Source of the DNA: Silene conica
Taxonomy: Eukaryota > Streptophyta > Magnoliopsida > Caryophyllales > Caryophyllaceae
Length of the DNA stretch: 64,000 nt
Assembly (NCBI GenBank): GCA_029255685.2
Contig: CM055319.2
Location: 39,070,530 to 39,134,529 of the forward strand
Direction: 5' to 3'
Under the pieces are notes generated by a model that was given only the letters and a program-made list of their open reading frames with translations, did no database searches and was not told where the DNA came from. Both the position numbers and the translations under genes were made by a program. Below are positions 20,828 to 32,942 of this stretch, piece by piece (the first letter of the stretch is position 1; the number at the start of each line of letters is the position of its first letter).

Positions 20828-21841
20828 TGTAAAACCCCTCGCAAAAGCGGAAATATAAAACATACAATGTACTAAAAATGCAGCGGAATTAAAACTTTTT
20901 AAACATAAACAACATGCGAGGTGAATTAAAACTGAAACTGGAAACTGATATAAACAAAAAAGATAAGTATAACAGTTCTAAGTACGGAAACCAAATATAT
21001 ACAAAGCCTGGGATGGAACATCCCTACAGGCACCAAAAGATAAACAGTATCAAAACTAGAGTCTAGCTACTCGAAAGGTGTAAGTCATATGATGACAAGT
21101 GGATCATCACTCGCTAGCTCTCAATGAACCCCGTCCAACCTGCATGTACCTACATACATGAAAACATGTACGCCACAATCAGTGGGGAGTGACTATAGTT
21201 CTCCTAGCCACCTTCTGTAATGACACGTAACAAGCAATACAAACAGAACACTCCAACATATATAAACATGTGAAGTATATTAATATCTCAATAACTGATC
21301 TCATACTATCATGCAATCACTAATGCACGGCTCTCAACCAACTTCGGAAACCATTTGGAAGGAGAGCCGGTTTCCCTACCGGTTACCCGGTCGGGGGGTC
21401 TTTCAGTCCAAACCATTTACGAAACTGACTAAAGAGTCATCCAATGCCTTGGATGAACAATATCGAAGTCAAGGTACTGTAAACATCACTATCATCATAC
21501 ATATCTGACACTGTACCAACTCCAGGCAAGCAGATATAAAACAGCAAGTATAAGGTTCAACGGTTAACTTAAGACATAACCCTAATTACCAATCATTCAG
21601 CAAGTATAAAGGTTCAGCGGTCAACTTAAGACATAACCTAAACACCAATCATTCAGCAAGCAAGGACTCAGAGGCCAACTTAAGGCATAGACCCGCCAAT
21701 CAGCAAGACACTAGACTCAGAGGCCAACTTAAGGCATAGACTAGCAACCAAAAGTAAAGGACTCATAGGCCAGCTTAAGGCATGTCCCTTCATTACATCA
21801 CAAGACACTAGATTCAGAGGCCAGCTTAAGGCATGTCCTAG
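20828..21841 (-). repeat. Family D copy D2, first part (up to the element B insertion)
   Basis: It starts TGTAAAACCCC and is homologous to 32943-33851, including CAGTGGGGAGTGACTA, the stretch around GGAGAGCCGGTTTCCC and the repeat series at the end. In the 32943 copy a degenerate reversed primer site lies just outside the start, so this looks like an LTR of a minus-strand gypsy element, possibly Tekay/Del-like (inference). D2 resumes at 25960 after element B. Confidence 0.65.
21551..21841. repeat. Variable-arm hairpin series in D2
   Basis: About six units of 46-58 bp share TTCAGAGGCCARCTTAAGGCAT. Arms outside this core change but pair: AAGGTT/AACCCT, AAGGTT/AACCT, CTAG/CTAG, AAAGGAC/GTCCCTT and CTAG/CTAG. 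The first two units have a diverged core (CGGTTAACTTAAGACAT). Confidence 0.75.
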
Positions 21842-22934
21842 TGATACGAATTCTTGATCAAAGAACTCGTCCGCGGAAGCCTTCTTGTAAATCTTGAAAG
21901 TAATCTTGAAAGAAATAACGATTTAGAACAAATAAAGAACAATCTTGGACGAATCTTGAATTATGGATGAATGATGGTGATGGACGGTGGTGGTAGTGAT
22001 GGCGGCGAGATGGTGGTCCGTCGGTGGTGGTGGTTATTGTGATTGTTTTTGTAGTTGTGACGGTCTTGAGGTGAATCCCCAAGGTAGAAGGATATTTGTT
22101 TGCCCTAGACCTATAGGACACCCAATGGTGATTTACTCCCTAGACCTATAGTTTGTAAATCGTGCTAACACTTGAAACGCGACAAGTATCAACGGTTCGG
22201 ATCAACACTCGATGAGTCCTTGAGATTTCTTTAAGAATGCCTTAAAAAGAAAACTTGTAAATTTTATTGATTGAATGATAAACTGTCTAACAAGAAAGAC
22301 GATGTGCTCTTTATATAGTAGAGTCACACGCCCCAAATCACACGCCTCCTATGACTCGGATTCTTGAATCCGTCTTTGAATAGGAGTCCTAAAATCTATC
22401 TAAATGGATCAAATATAATCCTTATTAAAATAAAAATCCTATCCTAAGAATTAAAAGAATTAAATAACTAATCCTAATAATCCTAGGATAACAAACTAAT
22501 AAGATAATAACTAATTTGCAACAACCTTGTAACAAACTAGTAACTACCTTAACAAACTAAATAACAAACTATCCTAACAACTTTAAGATAATAAAAATAA
22601 CAAAGAAATTAAATATACTCCAATGCTTGTTAGAAAACCAAGATGGCCGAGCCACTCCTCTCAACTTCCGAGCACACGCGCCCCCGTGCCCGAGCAGCCA
22701 CCAGCCCACGGCCGGGTCATGACCGAGCAGCCATGGTCGTTGGCCCGTGCCTTCCCGAACCTTAGCTTCTCTTTGAATAACTTCTTTTCTTGATCTTCTT
22801 TGATTAACCCAAGGTTTTAACACCCAATGAATCGTTAATAAACAAAATACCATAAGATTATTATAGCTAACATAAATTGCCTTATTGATCTTGGATTGAA
22901 ATGACGAATGAATGCCCTATCAATAATCGGATCA
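21842..22934 (-). repeat. 3' LTR of element B (left)
   Basis: It begins TGATACGAATTC and ends CGGATCA on the plus strand. It shares the block ATTCTTGATCAAAGAACTCG with the LTR of A read in reverse. A TATA box on the minus strand lies near 22311-22320. The end of the gag-protease frame extends 100 nt into it. Confidence 0.92.
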
Positions 22935-24793
22935 TCCCCTCCCCCTTGAAAGAGAATTGACCTCAATTCTTGTGAACCAAAATTGAAGGACCATTGATCT
23001 TGAACCATGCCTTCTCCTTTCTTAGACTCGTGATGGCGTTTGCCCCATGAATTTTTCAGCCCCAATCCTAGCTGTGTAGGACCAACAATCTCGTTCCTTG
23101 CCACCCTAATCTCACGCCCTAAGGCCATACTCCGTAGCACTCCCTCCATACGCCTAACCCTAGGCGTTACCTCCAATTCCCGGTCACTCCAAGCCACCCT
23201 TGAGTCCACCGTGCTTAACACCAACCCCTCGATTTCTTCTAGCTCCAAATCAGCCCCTATCACCTCCTTAACCACCTCATCCTCTCTAGCAATAGCAAAA
23301 ACCGAGTTGGCTAAGTTAGTGTTCTTCCCCGAGTTGGCTCTCATAAACCCTACATCTTTGGGACTCATAGGTTTTAGGATAATCTTCTTCCCCTTATCCA
23401 TCAATTCATACTCGTTCACTCTCCCCCTATGTAGAACATCCCTATCGAATTGCCAAGGACGTCCTAAAAGAATGTGACACGCATCCATAGGCACTACATC
23501 ACAAAGCACCTCATCCTTGTATGAACCCATGGCTAAGTTTATCTTGACCTGTTTTGTAACCCTAACTTTGTTTGCATCTTCTAGCCAATGTAAGGCATAA
23601 GGTTTAGGATGTTTTATTGTAGTTAAGGCTAACTTAGATACCATCTCTTCCGAGGCCACATTAGTACAACTACCTCCATCGATGATCATGCTACACCACT
23701 TATCTTTTACAAGACACTTGGTATGAAAGATGTGATCTCGTTGTTCGATAATTATAGGAATAGATTGTGCTTGTAAAGATCTAAGCACCAAAGTGTTTGC
23801 ATTAGGCGCCTCGAACTGTTCGCCCTGGCCGTCCTCCTCACGCTCCCCGAAGCCTCCCAACACCTCGTCCTCCTCCTCAGATTCCTCCTCCTCTCCTACT
23901 AAATTTAAACACGTTAATGCCTCCCTCATTGTGACTACCCTTTTATTAGGGCAAGCATTCTTGAAGTGCCCAAACCCTTGACACTTAAAGCACCTGACTT
24001 TAGAAAGGCTTACCTCGTTCGGTGTTGGAGTAGGAGTAGCTTTAGTTTGAACCGCCCCACTCGCACTTGCCTTAGCCGCGCCACTCGCCATCCCCGAACT
24101 AGGGTTAGATCTTGACGCCTCTCCTTCGCCCTCAAACGCACGCCCATACATGCTATTTCCTCCGAATCTGTTCTTACTTTGTGCCTCAACTCGTAAACAC
24201 AAACTTGTGAGAGTATCAAAATCCGAATAGATTTGAAGTTCTATAGGATTAGCAATATTTTTATTTAACCCTCTCAAGAACCTTGCCATCTTTTGTTCTT
24301 GATTCTCTTCTACCTCCCCCATTAAAGTAAGATTTTCAAATTCCTCTATATACTCACTCACTGACATCTTGCCTTGAACAAGATTAGAAATCTTGCGATA
24401 TAAAGCAAGCTTATAAGTTGTGGGTACATACCTTTTTCGTAATCTCTTCTTTAAGCCATCCCAAGAACAGATTTTCTCTTTTCCGGCTCTAGCCCTTTGA
24501 GCCTTTAGACAATCAAACCATAAAGATGCGCCCTTGCTTAATCTTAGGATTGCGTACTTACACATCTTACGATCATCTAACTCTTTAAACTCGAACATAC
24601 GATCCATCTTGCGCTCCCACTCGAGATAGTCCTCTGGATCCGTACCCCCTTCGAACTCGGGTAACTCCGTGACCTTGAATTCGTCGGCCACACGCACCGG
24701 TTCCCTCCTTGGTTGCCACCTATTATCGTTGCTAACGACATGTTCCAATGCCTTCTTTAAATTCTCCAAGAACCTTGGATCTTCAAGATTCAT
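22835..24793 (-). CDS. gag: Gag-protease polyprotein of element B
   Basis: 652 codons from an ATG (reverse of CAT at 24791-24793) 49 nt downstream of the primer site. Residues about 55-205 are a gypsy capsid domain (DYLEWERKMDRMFEF, ASLWFD, SVSEYIEEFENL, ARFLRGL). A zinc knuckle CX2CX4HX4C lies at 268-281 (CFKCQGFGHFKNAC). An acidic stretch follows at 300-325, then a retropepsin with IIDGGSCTNVAS (catalytic Asp 372) and [11 protein letters not shown] (440-450). After residue 480 the RT region of A is replaced by about 150 residues without recognisable domain, ending in FQGGGDDP, translated from the polypurine tract, and a tail inside the LTR. The frame is intact. It would form particles and mature them but needs RT and integrase from elsewhere. 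Confidence 0.9.
   Translation of the reverse strand: MNLEDPRFLENLKKALEHVVSNDNRWQPRREPVRVADEFKVTELPEFEGGTDPEDYLEWERKMDRMFEFKELDDRKMCKYAILRLSKGASLWFDCLKAQRARAGKEKICSWDGLKKRLRKRYVPTTYKLALYRKISNLVQGKMSVSEYIEEFENLTLMGEVEENQEQKMARFLRGLNKNIANPIELQIYSDFDTLTSLCLRVEAQSKNRFGGNSMYGRAFEGEGEASRSNPSSGMASGAAKASASGAVQTKATPTPTPNEVSLSKVRCFKCQGFGHFKNACPNKRVVTMREALTCLNLVGEEEESEEEDEVLGGFGEREEDGQGEQFEAPNANTLVLRSLQAQSIPIIIEQRDHIFHTKCLVKDKWCSMIIDGGSCTNVASEEMVSKLALTTIKHPKPYALHWLEDANKVRVTKQVKINLAMGSYKDEVLCDVVPMDACHILLGRPWQFDRDVLHRGRVNEYELMDKGKKIILKPMSPKDVGFMRANSGKNTNLANSVFAIAREDEVVKEVIGADLELEEIEGLVLSTVDSRVAWSDRELEVTPRVRRMEGVLRSMALGREIRVARNEIVGPTQLGLGLKNSWGKRHHESKKGEGMVQDQWSFNFGSQELRSILFQGGGDDPIIDRAFIRHFNPRSIRQFMLAIIILWYFVY
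22935..22947 (-). other. Polypurine tract of element B
   Basis: Reads AAGGGGGAGGGGA on the minus strand directly before the LTR. Confidence 0.9.
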
Positions 24794-24841
24794 GATGCCC
24801 CGAATGGATCTTCTTGAAAGATAAAGAAATCAAGAGCCGAA

Positions 24842-24853
24842 GCTCTGATACCA
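24842..24853 (-). other. Primer-binding site of element B
   Basis: GCTCTGATACCA is the reverse complement of TGGTATCAGAGC, 4 nt from the LTR, with the same spacer (TAAG) as element A. Confidence 0.92.
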
Positions 24854-24857
24854 CTTA

Positions 24858-25954
24858 TGATACGAATTCTTGATCAAAGAACTCGTCCGCGGAAGCCTTC
24901 TTGTAAATCTTGAAAGTAATCTTGAAAGAAATAACGATTTAGAACAAATAAAGAACAATCTTGGACGAATCTTGAATTATGGATGAATGATGGTGATGGA
25001 CGGTGGTGGTAGTGATGGCGGCGAGATGGTGGTCCGTCGGTGGTGGTGGTTATTGTGATTGTTTTTGTAGTTGTGACGGTCTTGAGGTGAATCCCCAAGG
25101 TAGAAGGATATTTGTTTGCCCTAGACCTATAGGACACCCAATGGTGATTTACTCCCTAGACCTATAGTTTGTAAATCGTGCTAACACTTGAAACGCGACA
25201 AGTATCAACGGTTCGGATCAACACTCGATGAGTCCTTGAGATTTCTTTAAGAATGCCTTAAAAAGAAAACTTGTAAATTTTATTGATTGAATGATAAACT
25301 GTCTAACAAGAAAGACGATGTGCTCTTTATATAGTAGAGTCACACGCCCCAAATCACACGCCTCCTATGACTCGGATTCTTGAATCCGTCTTTGAATAGG
25401 AGTCCTAAAATCTATCTAAATGGATCAAATATAATCCTTATTAAAATAAAAATCCTATCCTAAGAATTAAAAGAATTAAATAACTAATCCTAATAATCCT
25501 AGGATAACAAACTAATAAGATAATAACTAATTTGCAACAACCTTGTAACAAACTAGTAACTACCTTAACAAACTAAATAACAAACTATCCTAACAACTTT
25601 AAGATAATAAAAATAACAAAGAAATTAAATATACTCCAATGCTTGTTAGAAAACCAAGATGGCCGAGCCACTCCTCTCAACTTCCGAGCACACGCGCCCC
25701 CGTGCCCGAGCAGCCACCAGCCCACGGCCGGGTCATGACCGAGCAGCCATGGTCGTTGGCCCGTGCCTTCCCGAACCTTAGCTTCTCTTTGAATAACTTC
25801 TTTTCTTGATCTTCTTTTATTAACCCAAGGTTTTAACACCCAATGAATCGTTAATAAACAAAATACTAGCCATAAGATTAATATAGCTAACATAAATTGC
25901 CTTATTGATCTTGGATTGAAATGACGAATGAATGCCCTATCAATAATCGGATCA
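24858..25954 (-). repeat. 5' LTR of element B (right)
   Basis: Near-identical to 21842-22934. It has TACTAGCCATAAG near 25864 where the left LTR has TACCATAAG. An alternate frame at 25585-25965 is an LTR shadow. Confidence 0.92.
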
Positions 25955-26080
25955 CCTAGCATCAAACATCTGCACTCCGAGCAAGGTGTCAGTTCCTTAG
26001 CTAGCCCGTTGTGCAGCTGCTCTACTCGTCAGACTCAGAGGCCAACTTAAGGCATGTTCCAACGCGATCACAATCAAACA

Positions 26081-26230
26081 TGTCTGGGCTCAGAGGCCAA
26101 CTTAAGGCATATCACAGACACGACAATCATACACATATAGGATTCAGAGGCCAACTTAAGGCATATCCCCATATATGACAACCAACTCACGTATTAAGTT
26201 CAGAGGCCAGCTTAAGGCATAACTTAATAC
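26081..26230. repeat. Variable-arm hairpin series in D3
   Basis: Three units around the TCAGAGGCC...TTAAGGCAT core. Arms are TGTCTG (26081-26086)/CAGACA (26115-26120), CATATAGGAT (26134-26143)/ATATCCCCATATATG (26163-26177), and GTATTAAGT (26191-26199)/ACTTAATAC (26222-26230). The last stem is a perfect 9 bp. Confidence 0.85.
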
Positions 26231-26508
26231 GCATCAATACAATATCATCCAAGTCTAGGAACTAATCCATAGTTCTACTTTCTTATATTCCTAATCAACA
26301 CTTAATTGATCCCGGGAACTAAGTTGAGGGAGAGCCGGTTTCCCTTTCGGTTACCCGACCGGGGGGTCTCTATCCTCTCTCCATTCCCGAACCCAATATA
26401 GTGTCGCCCATCCTCCGGGGACCTCAAACACACTTCAAAGGTACACGGAACGAGTTTCAATCAAAACCGAATAAACGTTTGAAAGTTATATACAAAACAA
26501 TGAGAACA

Positions 26509-26906
26509 GGGGCTCTCAGCCGGTCCCAGACCGGCGGACGGTCCACCGGCTGGGAGTCCCTCCCATGCCATTCAACCGTTTGAAATTCAGGGAGAAGAGG
26601 CTCTCAGCCGGTGGACCGTCCGCCGGCCAGCCGGCTGGGAGTCTCTTCCCACAAGCCCAACTTTAAAATCTGAAATATAAGGAGTGACTCTCAGCCGGTG
26701 TACCGGCTGCCGGCCTGCCGGCTGGGAGTCACTTTCCCAAGCCCTTTTGCAAATTTTCCAAACACAACAGGTACCCTGAGCCGGTCGACCGACGACTGAC
26801 CTACCGGGTCAGGATCCTTTTTCCTAAAATCCTGAACATTCGAAAAACGAATACCCCGACTCTGAGCCGGCCGACCGGCTGCCGGTCAGCCTACCGGCTC
26901 AGGGTC
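26509..26906. repeat. Tandem series of five GC-rich hairpins, about 87-bp period
   Basis: Modules start at 26509, 26594, 26683, 26773 and 26858 (spacing 85, 89, 90, 85). Inner arms are AGCCGG/CCGGCT. Outer arms are module-specific and complementary: GGGGCTC/GAGTCCC, GAAGAG/CTCTTC, AGTGACTC/GAGTCACT, ACCCTGA/TCAGGAT and GACTCTGAG/CTCAGGGTC. AT-rich spacers separate them. Confidence 0.85.
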
Positions 26907-27612
26907 CGCTGTACGCAAATCGCATTTTCCTAAAAACATTCAAATCTCCTCTAATCGATTCAAGACTTCAAAAATCGCAACATATGAAGTTTACCAATCA
27001 TATAAAATCCTCAAATACACTAACTACCAGCAATTAATTCCACAAACAATCTCCAATAAGAATAATATTTGTATCCGTCGCAAGCATACAATTTCTGAAA
27101 TTAAACAACAAGCATGTATAGCATAAGCAAATCGTATGAAGGTCTTTATCAAGGATTCCTAGCATGATACTAAGTCTCATTAGCAACAACAACATGAAAA
27201 ATCAGAAACTTAACCCATCCTAAACATGTAAAGTGCTAATATTACAAATAAAGGCCGAGTTTCTCATTATCGTCACCTTAAAAGCAATTCCGATCAAAGC
27301 TCCTCTTCCACCACGTTGCTATCCACACTAGGATCGTCTAAACCTTCACCTACAATCAAGAAACACGGGTTTTAGAGCTTAAAGGCGAATTCTACAAAAA
27401 CAGCCCAAATTTCGAATGAAAGGAAATGGAAATCGGAAGTGACGGATGACTAGCAAATTTCATGAGGATTCCGAAAATGTAATTATTACCTTCGTTCGGA
27501 AAGCGGATGATGATTGAAATTGGGTTTTAAGCTTGAGTTTTAAGGAGGAAAAGAGGATGAAGATGATGTTCTTCTTGTTTTTGTGAAGAGTGAATTATGT
27601 CGACATAACAAA

Positions 27613-27674
27613 GATTTTAGGAGGGTTTTATGTGTCCTTTCCGTTTCAAAGGATTTTAGGAGGGTTTTATGTGT
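27613..27674. repeat. Short direct duplication, 23 bp
   Basis: GATTTTAGGAGGGTTTTATG plus TGT occurs at 27613-27635 and 27652-27674. Confidence 0.85.
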
Positions 27675-28400
27675 ACACCGTCTTTGTCGGAAATCCTTTC
27701 CGAATGGCACCGTCTTCAAGGCTCTCCGGAATTTACAAATATTACAACTTTTCTAGTCTACTTTATACATTATAAAATAGAAATAAATTACAATTGGGTG
27801 ATACGAGATCACAAAATTACAACCCAATCGGTAACCCCTTACATTACAAGAAATACCGATTTAAAAACTAAGGCCATACTAAGTAAATTACATAATTCCC
27901 AAAATTACGTAAATAAAATCATGACATTCATAATTAAAATATGCAATGCATATAAATATATGAACTATCATGCAAATCCTAAGCCAAATCGTCCTATTTA
28001 AATATCAATAAATAGTTATCGTATACCTCGGTTTATGGAATCGCGTGTTTTAACGTTTAACAACACTATGCATTATATGAATCGGTATTCATCCTTAAGT
28101 TAATCATCCCAACTCATATAGGTTTCAAAATTTAGTCTTACTCAAACTTTGAACATGACTTAACTTAACATATTTTAATATTGTTCGGTATTATTCGGTT
28201 TTACGGGAAAAATAATATAAAAATCCAAAAGAGTCATAAAAAATTCGAAAAATTCAAAATTCAAATTTTGAAAATTCCAGAATGTTCTTAAAATTTCAGA
28301 ACCTTAAAAATATTAATATTTATACGGTTTTAACATTATTTCGAAAATAATACGTAAAACGAGCATTTTAAGTCGGAAAATTCAATAATTAACTCCATAA

Positions 28401-30633
28401 ATGCAAATAAAATACTAATAATATTTTTACACTTTCCAAAACACTTTAATAACATAAAATGGACAGGAAAAATAAATTACACACTGCCCAAGAGCCGAAA
28501 TTTTTAATGAAAATGACTCTTTTAATTCAATTTTAAATGCAACTTTTAACAAATTAAAATTAAATCAAATATGAAACTTTTGGCTTCCAAGAATATTTTC
28601 ATGATGCACATATCATATATGACTAATATGGGTTAAATGTTCCGGCCATTTTAACAACTATTGTAAATTTTAACGATTTCCGTCATATATCGTACGATTT
28701 TAACCTTTAAAATTATTTCTCAAGCATAAAATAAGATAAAAATCTCGAAATTTTTATACATGCTGGAAGTAATATATATGACATCGTGTTAAATTTTTAT
28801 GGCCAAATTCCAACTTAAACTATTAAAGTCGAAATTATGTCACTAATTACCCGATTTTTACATTAAAAATCTATAATATTGCAATATTTGAGATAAATTT
28901 CTGGAAAATTCAACATATATTTTAAATATTGCATGTGACATACTCATAAATTTTTATAGTCAAATTCATAATATAACTATTTTAACCCATTTTTATTCAT
29001 CTTATTGCATTTTAACCCTTAAAATTCATATCACACGTTTAATAAGTCCATAATTTACGAAAATTCATATTCATAACATAGGATATACATGTGATATCAT
29101 ACTGAAAAATCTCGGCCAGAAGTTTCCCAAAAATAAACATTTTTAACCATTAAAAATCAATAAAATCGAAATTAAAAATACCAAAGAACAATATACATGC
29201 AAAAGATATTCCAAATATTCTAAAAACATTTTAGAAACAGAAGGTATTCATGCTAAATAATTTCGTGCATATCATATATTAAACGAAAATACCAAATTTT
29301 ATTTTGTTATCACTATAACTCCGTAAAAACGTAAACGGAAAGCATGCAAACAATCTATTGCTCTGATACCAATTGTTAGGTTTTAAAGTTACTCATAAAC
29401 TAATATTTAGTCATACTAACAAAATACTTTAATTAACATTTTAATTAACTTATTAAGTGATCTTATGCATGCTAAATTATGCGGAAATAGAAGAGAAATC
29501 GAGTCCTTACACTCGGTCCTAATGCTAGCAAGGATGATCCTCCAATGTTCAACAAGAACACCTCCTCCAAGATGCACCAAGACAATCCCTTGTATGAACT
29601 GAAATCTTCGAATAAGCTAGTATCAAGAATCGGTTTTTCCTTAAACAATTCTAATCTCTCTTATTAGAATATAAATACTAATATTATAACTTATTATTAT
29701 TAGTATTATTATTATCTCACAATAATAATTTAGAGGATTTTGTTGTTGGTTTTCTTACCCTTAGAAGAATACACAAGCATTAGGAATGAATTACTTTGCA
29801 AGCATGCCACAATATTTATTTAGGTGTGGCTAGGGTTTTGTGGGTGGCCGGGTTCATAGGGAAGAACAAGGGGGACATTCACCCTTTTCTAAGTCATTAG
29901 GGTGGCCATAGGTATTAGTTCCAAGGTCACCTTAATGATTATGTTTGTTGGGTAATTAAGATAATAATACCCACATAAAACACCCTATAAATGAGCCTTA
30001 TAAAACCGGCACATACACATACAAAATGGACCTTATTTTACAATTTTATCAACCTTACAATTTCATGTTATGTGACATACAATATGTCAAAATATAACAA
30101 TTGTTTTAATTTAATCATACATATTTATCAAATAAATATTATTCATAAATTAATAAATCTCATTTATCAAGTTGACAAGTAATTCGCAATTACTCAATGT
30201 AAAATGGTCACTTATAATAATCGTCAACACGATTTACAACTTTTGTAATAATTATAACCCAATTCATTCTAATTACGATATTATAAAATATCGTTTATTT
30301 GTTTAACAATTGACACGTTTCAATTTTAAACATAAATCTTACAATAAGATTTGACCTCTGATTTCTCGATATACGAGTTTAAGGAATATGATCAAATCGT
30401 ATCAATATAGATTTGATCACTTTATCAATTAAGGGAATTGTCCTAAAGGTGTGACCTAAAGAGATCAACTGACCACCATCGTCATACGACAGTAATGTCA
30501 AACTCTAGCTAGCCAATCTATACTGATTAATGTTGGTCAGTTGACTAATATAAAATCGTATCATCCCTTGCGCATTCTTGTTATGAGATTTAATTACGTG
30601 ATCGCACTATTGTTGAGGACACATTTCCCAACA
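28401..30633 (-). mobile_element. Older partial copia-type element (5' LTR and leader)
   Basis: A 1260-bp LTR (29374-30633, TGTTAGG...CCCAACA) is preceded by a reversed tRNA-Met primer site (29359-29371) and a leader (28401-29358) homologous to the leader of the copia-type element at 11365-17699. The left LTR and rest of the interior are missing. Divergence from the other copy is high by eye, so this one is older. No coding frame is supported. Confidence 0.75.
29374..30633 (-). repeat. 5' LTR of the older copia-type element
   Basis: Homologous to 16476-17699 throughout but with many substitutions and indels; the last 200 bp, including AACTGACCACCATCGTCATA and GAGGACACATTTCCCAACA, are the best conserved. 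Confidence 0.8.
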
Positions 30634-32942
30634 ATCCTAAATTCCCAATTTTTATCATCACGGTGAACATTCAAATTGAGACTTTACTAAGGTAACAACT
30701 TCTAAATCCTCTGATTTCCAACCACTTACCAACATTATACATCCCATAGAAAGTTCCAAAAAAGTAACAACTTTCACTCTTATAGTTTCCATAAGACTTA
30801 GGCATTCACATTCTGAGATTCCTCAATTGATATTTATGAACACTTATAAGTTTCAAATTTCTACTCTATGATTACCTCAAACATCAACGGTTACCTGTAA
30901 GTACATCAATAGGCAAATGCCGAGGTTCATCAAGCAACTTAAGGTTAAATACTCCGTTAACTCCACAAGTCAAATTGTAAATGTCTCAACATTCTCACAC
31001 CGTCACTAGTAACTCCCGTTACTCAAGTATGTGGTCCTTTCTGCATTACAAAAATTCCTCAAGTTTAAGTAGCCCTAACTTACCTCATTCATCTATTTAA
31101 CCACATCATCATCATCTTAAGCATGTACCTCCAAAATCACCTAGAACTCTAAGTATCGTATTTAAATCCTCAAATGGTACTCCCAAATCTACAATTACCA
31201 CTCACATCTGGCCATCTAACATGAAGCTTTCAAGACGGCACACTATCCAATATCACCCGAATATTATTATCATAAACTCTCTCAACCAAATTCTGGCAAC
31301 GCAAAACCAAGCATTCCTCAGGGCGTGTATCACTACTCTAAGAACAAGTCGATCTCGCCGCTAATCTAAATGAAAAGGAACAAGGCTCACAGAGAGGGAG
31401 ATGAGATACATACGAACTTCAGGGATAAACACAACACATGTCTCAAGAGAGACACACGGAAGACGGCTCGAGGAACAACAAGATGATAAGGTAAGAAACT
31501 TTAGGCTACGGACCCCAATCGAAGTTGAAGCCAAGAGGAGGCGGAGAAGCAAAGGAGAAGAAAGGAGAGAAGCGACGTGAAAGGAACGATTGCGGGATCT
31601 TCAAAGGTGCGGGTCTCTCACTATTCTCACGGGGTTCTCACTTCTTAGTTTCCAAATCAAGTCATCCAATTATCTCACGAACAATTTCTCCAATGATTTA
31701 TATACCCTAATCTTCCAAACTTTAAACGATATCGTCATTACAACTACCTATTCCCAAAAGTTTGAGATGTCTCATCTCTACTAGTCCCTCAAATGACAAT
31801 TCAAATACACTTTCAGGTCATCACACCTGTATACTACATCCACTTTACTTACCTTACTGTCCACCAGATAACAATTCTTCAACCATCAGATTTTCTGAAC
31901 TTTCATCTCCCAATAAACTACTTTATTCTATCCACATACCGGTGGTGCATCCTTAAATTTCTCTTAAATTCTTCAATAGATAAACGCTGAGATCCATTAA
32001 GTATCCTAGGGTCAAATATCGATTTACTTCCTCCAAACTTAAGTCACAAACTCTTCAAGTATTCAACTATTATAGTCAATGACACGTATTCCTCAAACAA
32101 CGGGCCTTTCTCAGCTCAATCAATCGCCTAAGTCCAGTGATACTAACTCACTTCACTCATCCACTCGTCATCCTTAGCATCTTAAGCCTATTCTTCCAAG
32201 TCGCTCTATATCCTCAAATATCTTATCTAAGTCCTTAACAGTACTCTTCAACCCAAAAATTTTCACAATCTAAGGATGGTTCTCAAGATTAAGTTCCACC
32301 GAGCACTAAGTATACAACTCAACCTTCAAGCAAGTACTTTATCACTCACTTTCATTCTCCCAATTGGGTAAACAACTAGACACTTGGATCATCAAAGCAT
32401 GTCTCTCGATACCTCTTAAGTTTTTCCTCAAATAACAACCTTCTCATCACATGGATTTACTATTATACTATGACTAGTTCCTCCAAATTCTACAAAAGGA
32501 AGATTCCCTACAAGGCACATTGAGAAAGCAAGCAACAAGGTTAAGTTGAAAAGATATGAAGATCTGCTCAAGTAAGATAGACAAATATTCCAAAAGAAGG
32601 ATGTGCATCCGGAGTTATCGAAGAAGGTGGTGCACAAAGAAAGAGGAGTATCTGCAAGGCTCAGAAGCATTCTCAAACAGTAGTACGAATCTCCTATCTT
32701 CGGAAGAAACTCTGGTCTCCATCGCCAAATGGATAAGCCGACGGTTCGTCGATTGAAATACATAAAAGTAAAATCAATGACAATTAACAAACACGTTAGA
32801 GCCTAATAAAATCAATCACAAAACAGACTACAATATAAGTCCTTAAATCTACCCCATCTCTCATTCATTGTTCGATTATATGGTCAAGTTAAGGTTGGGG
32901 GTTACATGAGTGCGTCGGGAGCGATAATGGTCTAATACCAAC
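30634..32942 (-). other. Decayed interior next to D4, no recognisable genes
   Basis: It lies between the old copia-type LTR and the start of D4. The right edge has TCTAATACCA (32931-32940), a one-mismatch reversed tRNA-Met primer site, so this is the leader and remains of the interior of a minus-strand element with D as LTR. A minus-strand frame at 32428-32790 has no domain I recognise. Several AG-rich stretches (31540-31600) are present. Confidence 0.45.

Larger units (their letters stand above)
21842..25954 (-). mobile_element. Gypsy element B, complete, gag-protease only
   Basis: LTRs of 1093 bp (21842-22934) and 1097 bp (24858-25954) differ by a 4-bp indel and a few bases. CCTAG is duplicated at 21837-21841 and 25955-25959. 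Primer site and polypurine tract are present. The 1.9-kb interior encodes one long gag-protease frame and no RT, RNase H or integrase. LTR ends and the protease region are clearly related to element A, so B looks like a non-autonomous partner of A's family. Confidence 0.94.
25955..28400 (-). repeat. Family D copy D2, second part (D3), and following AT-rich sequence
   Basis: It continues D2 after the CCTAG duplication with CATCAAACATCTGCACTCCG, matching CATCAACAAC/TGTACTCCGGG around element C. It holds three variable-arm hairpins, the CCGGGAACTAAGTTGAGGGA block, five GC-rich hairpins and then AT-rich sequence. I cannot place its right end; from about 27780 to 28400 I see no domain, only AT-rich sequence with AAATTCGAAAAATTC-type repeats. 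Confidence 0.55.

Noticed and set aside
21551-21841. CRISPR-like spaced repeats
   Set aside because: The repeat core is diverged, spacers are short and complementary to each other, no cas genes occur, and the context is plant LTR sequence.
23040-23477. 145-codon plus-strand frame inside element B
   Set aside because: It is antisense to the gag-protease frame, with composition mirroring it.
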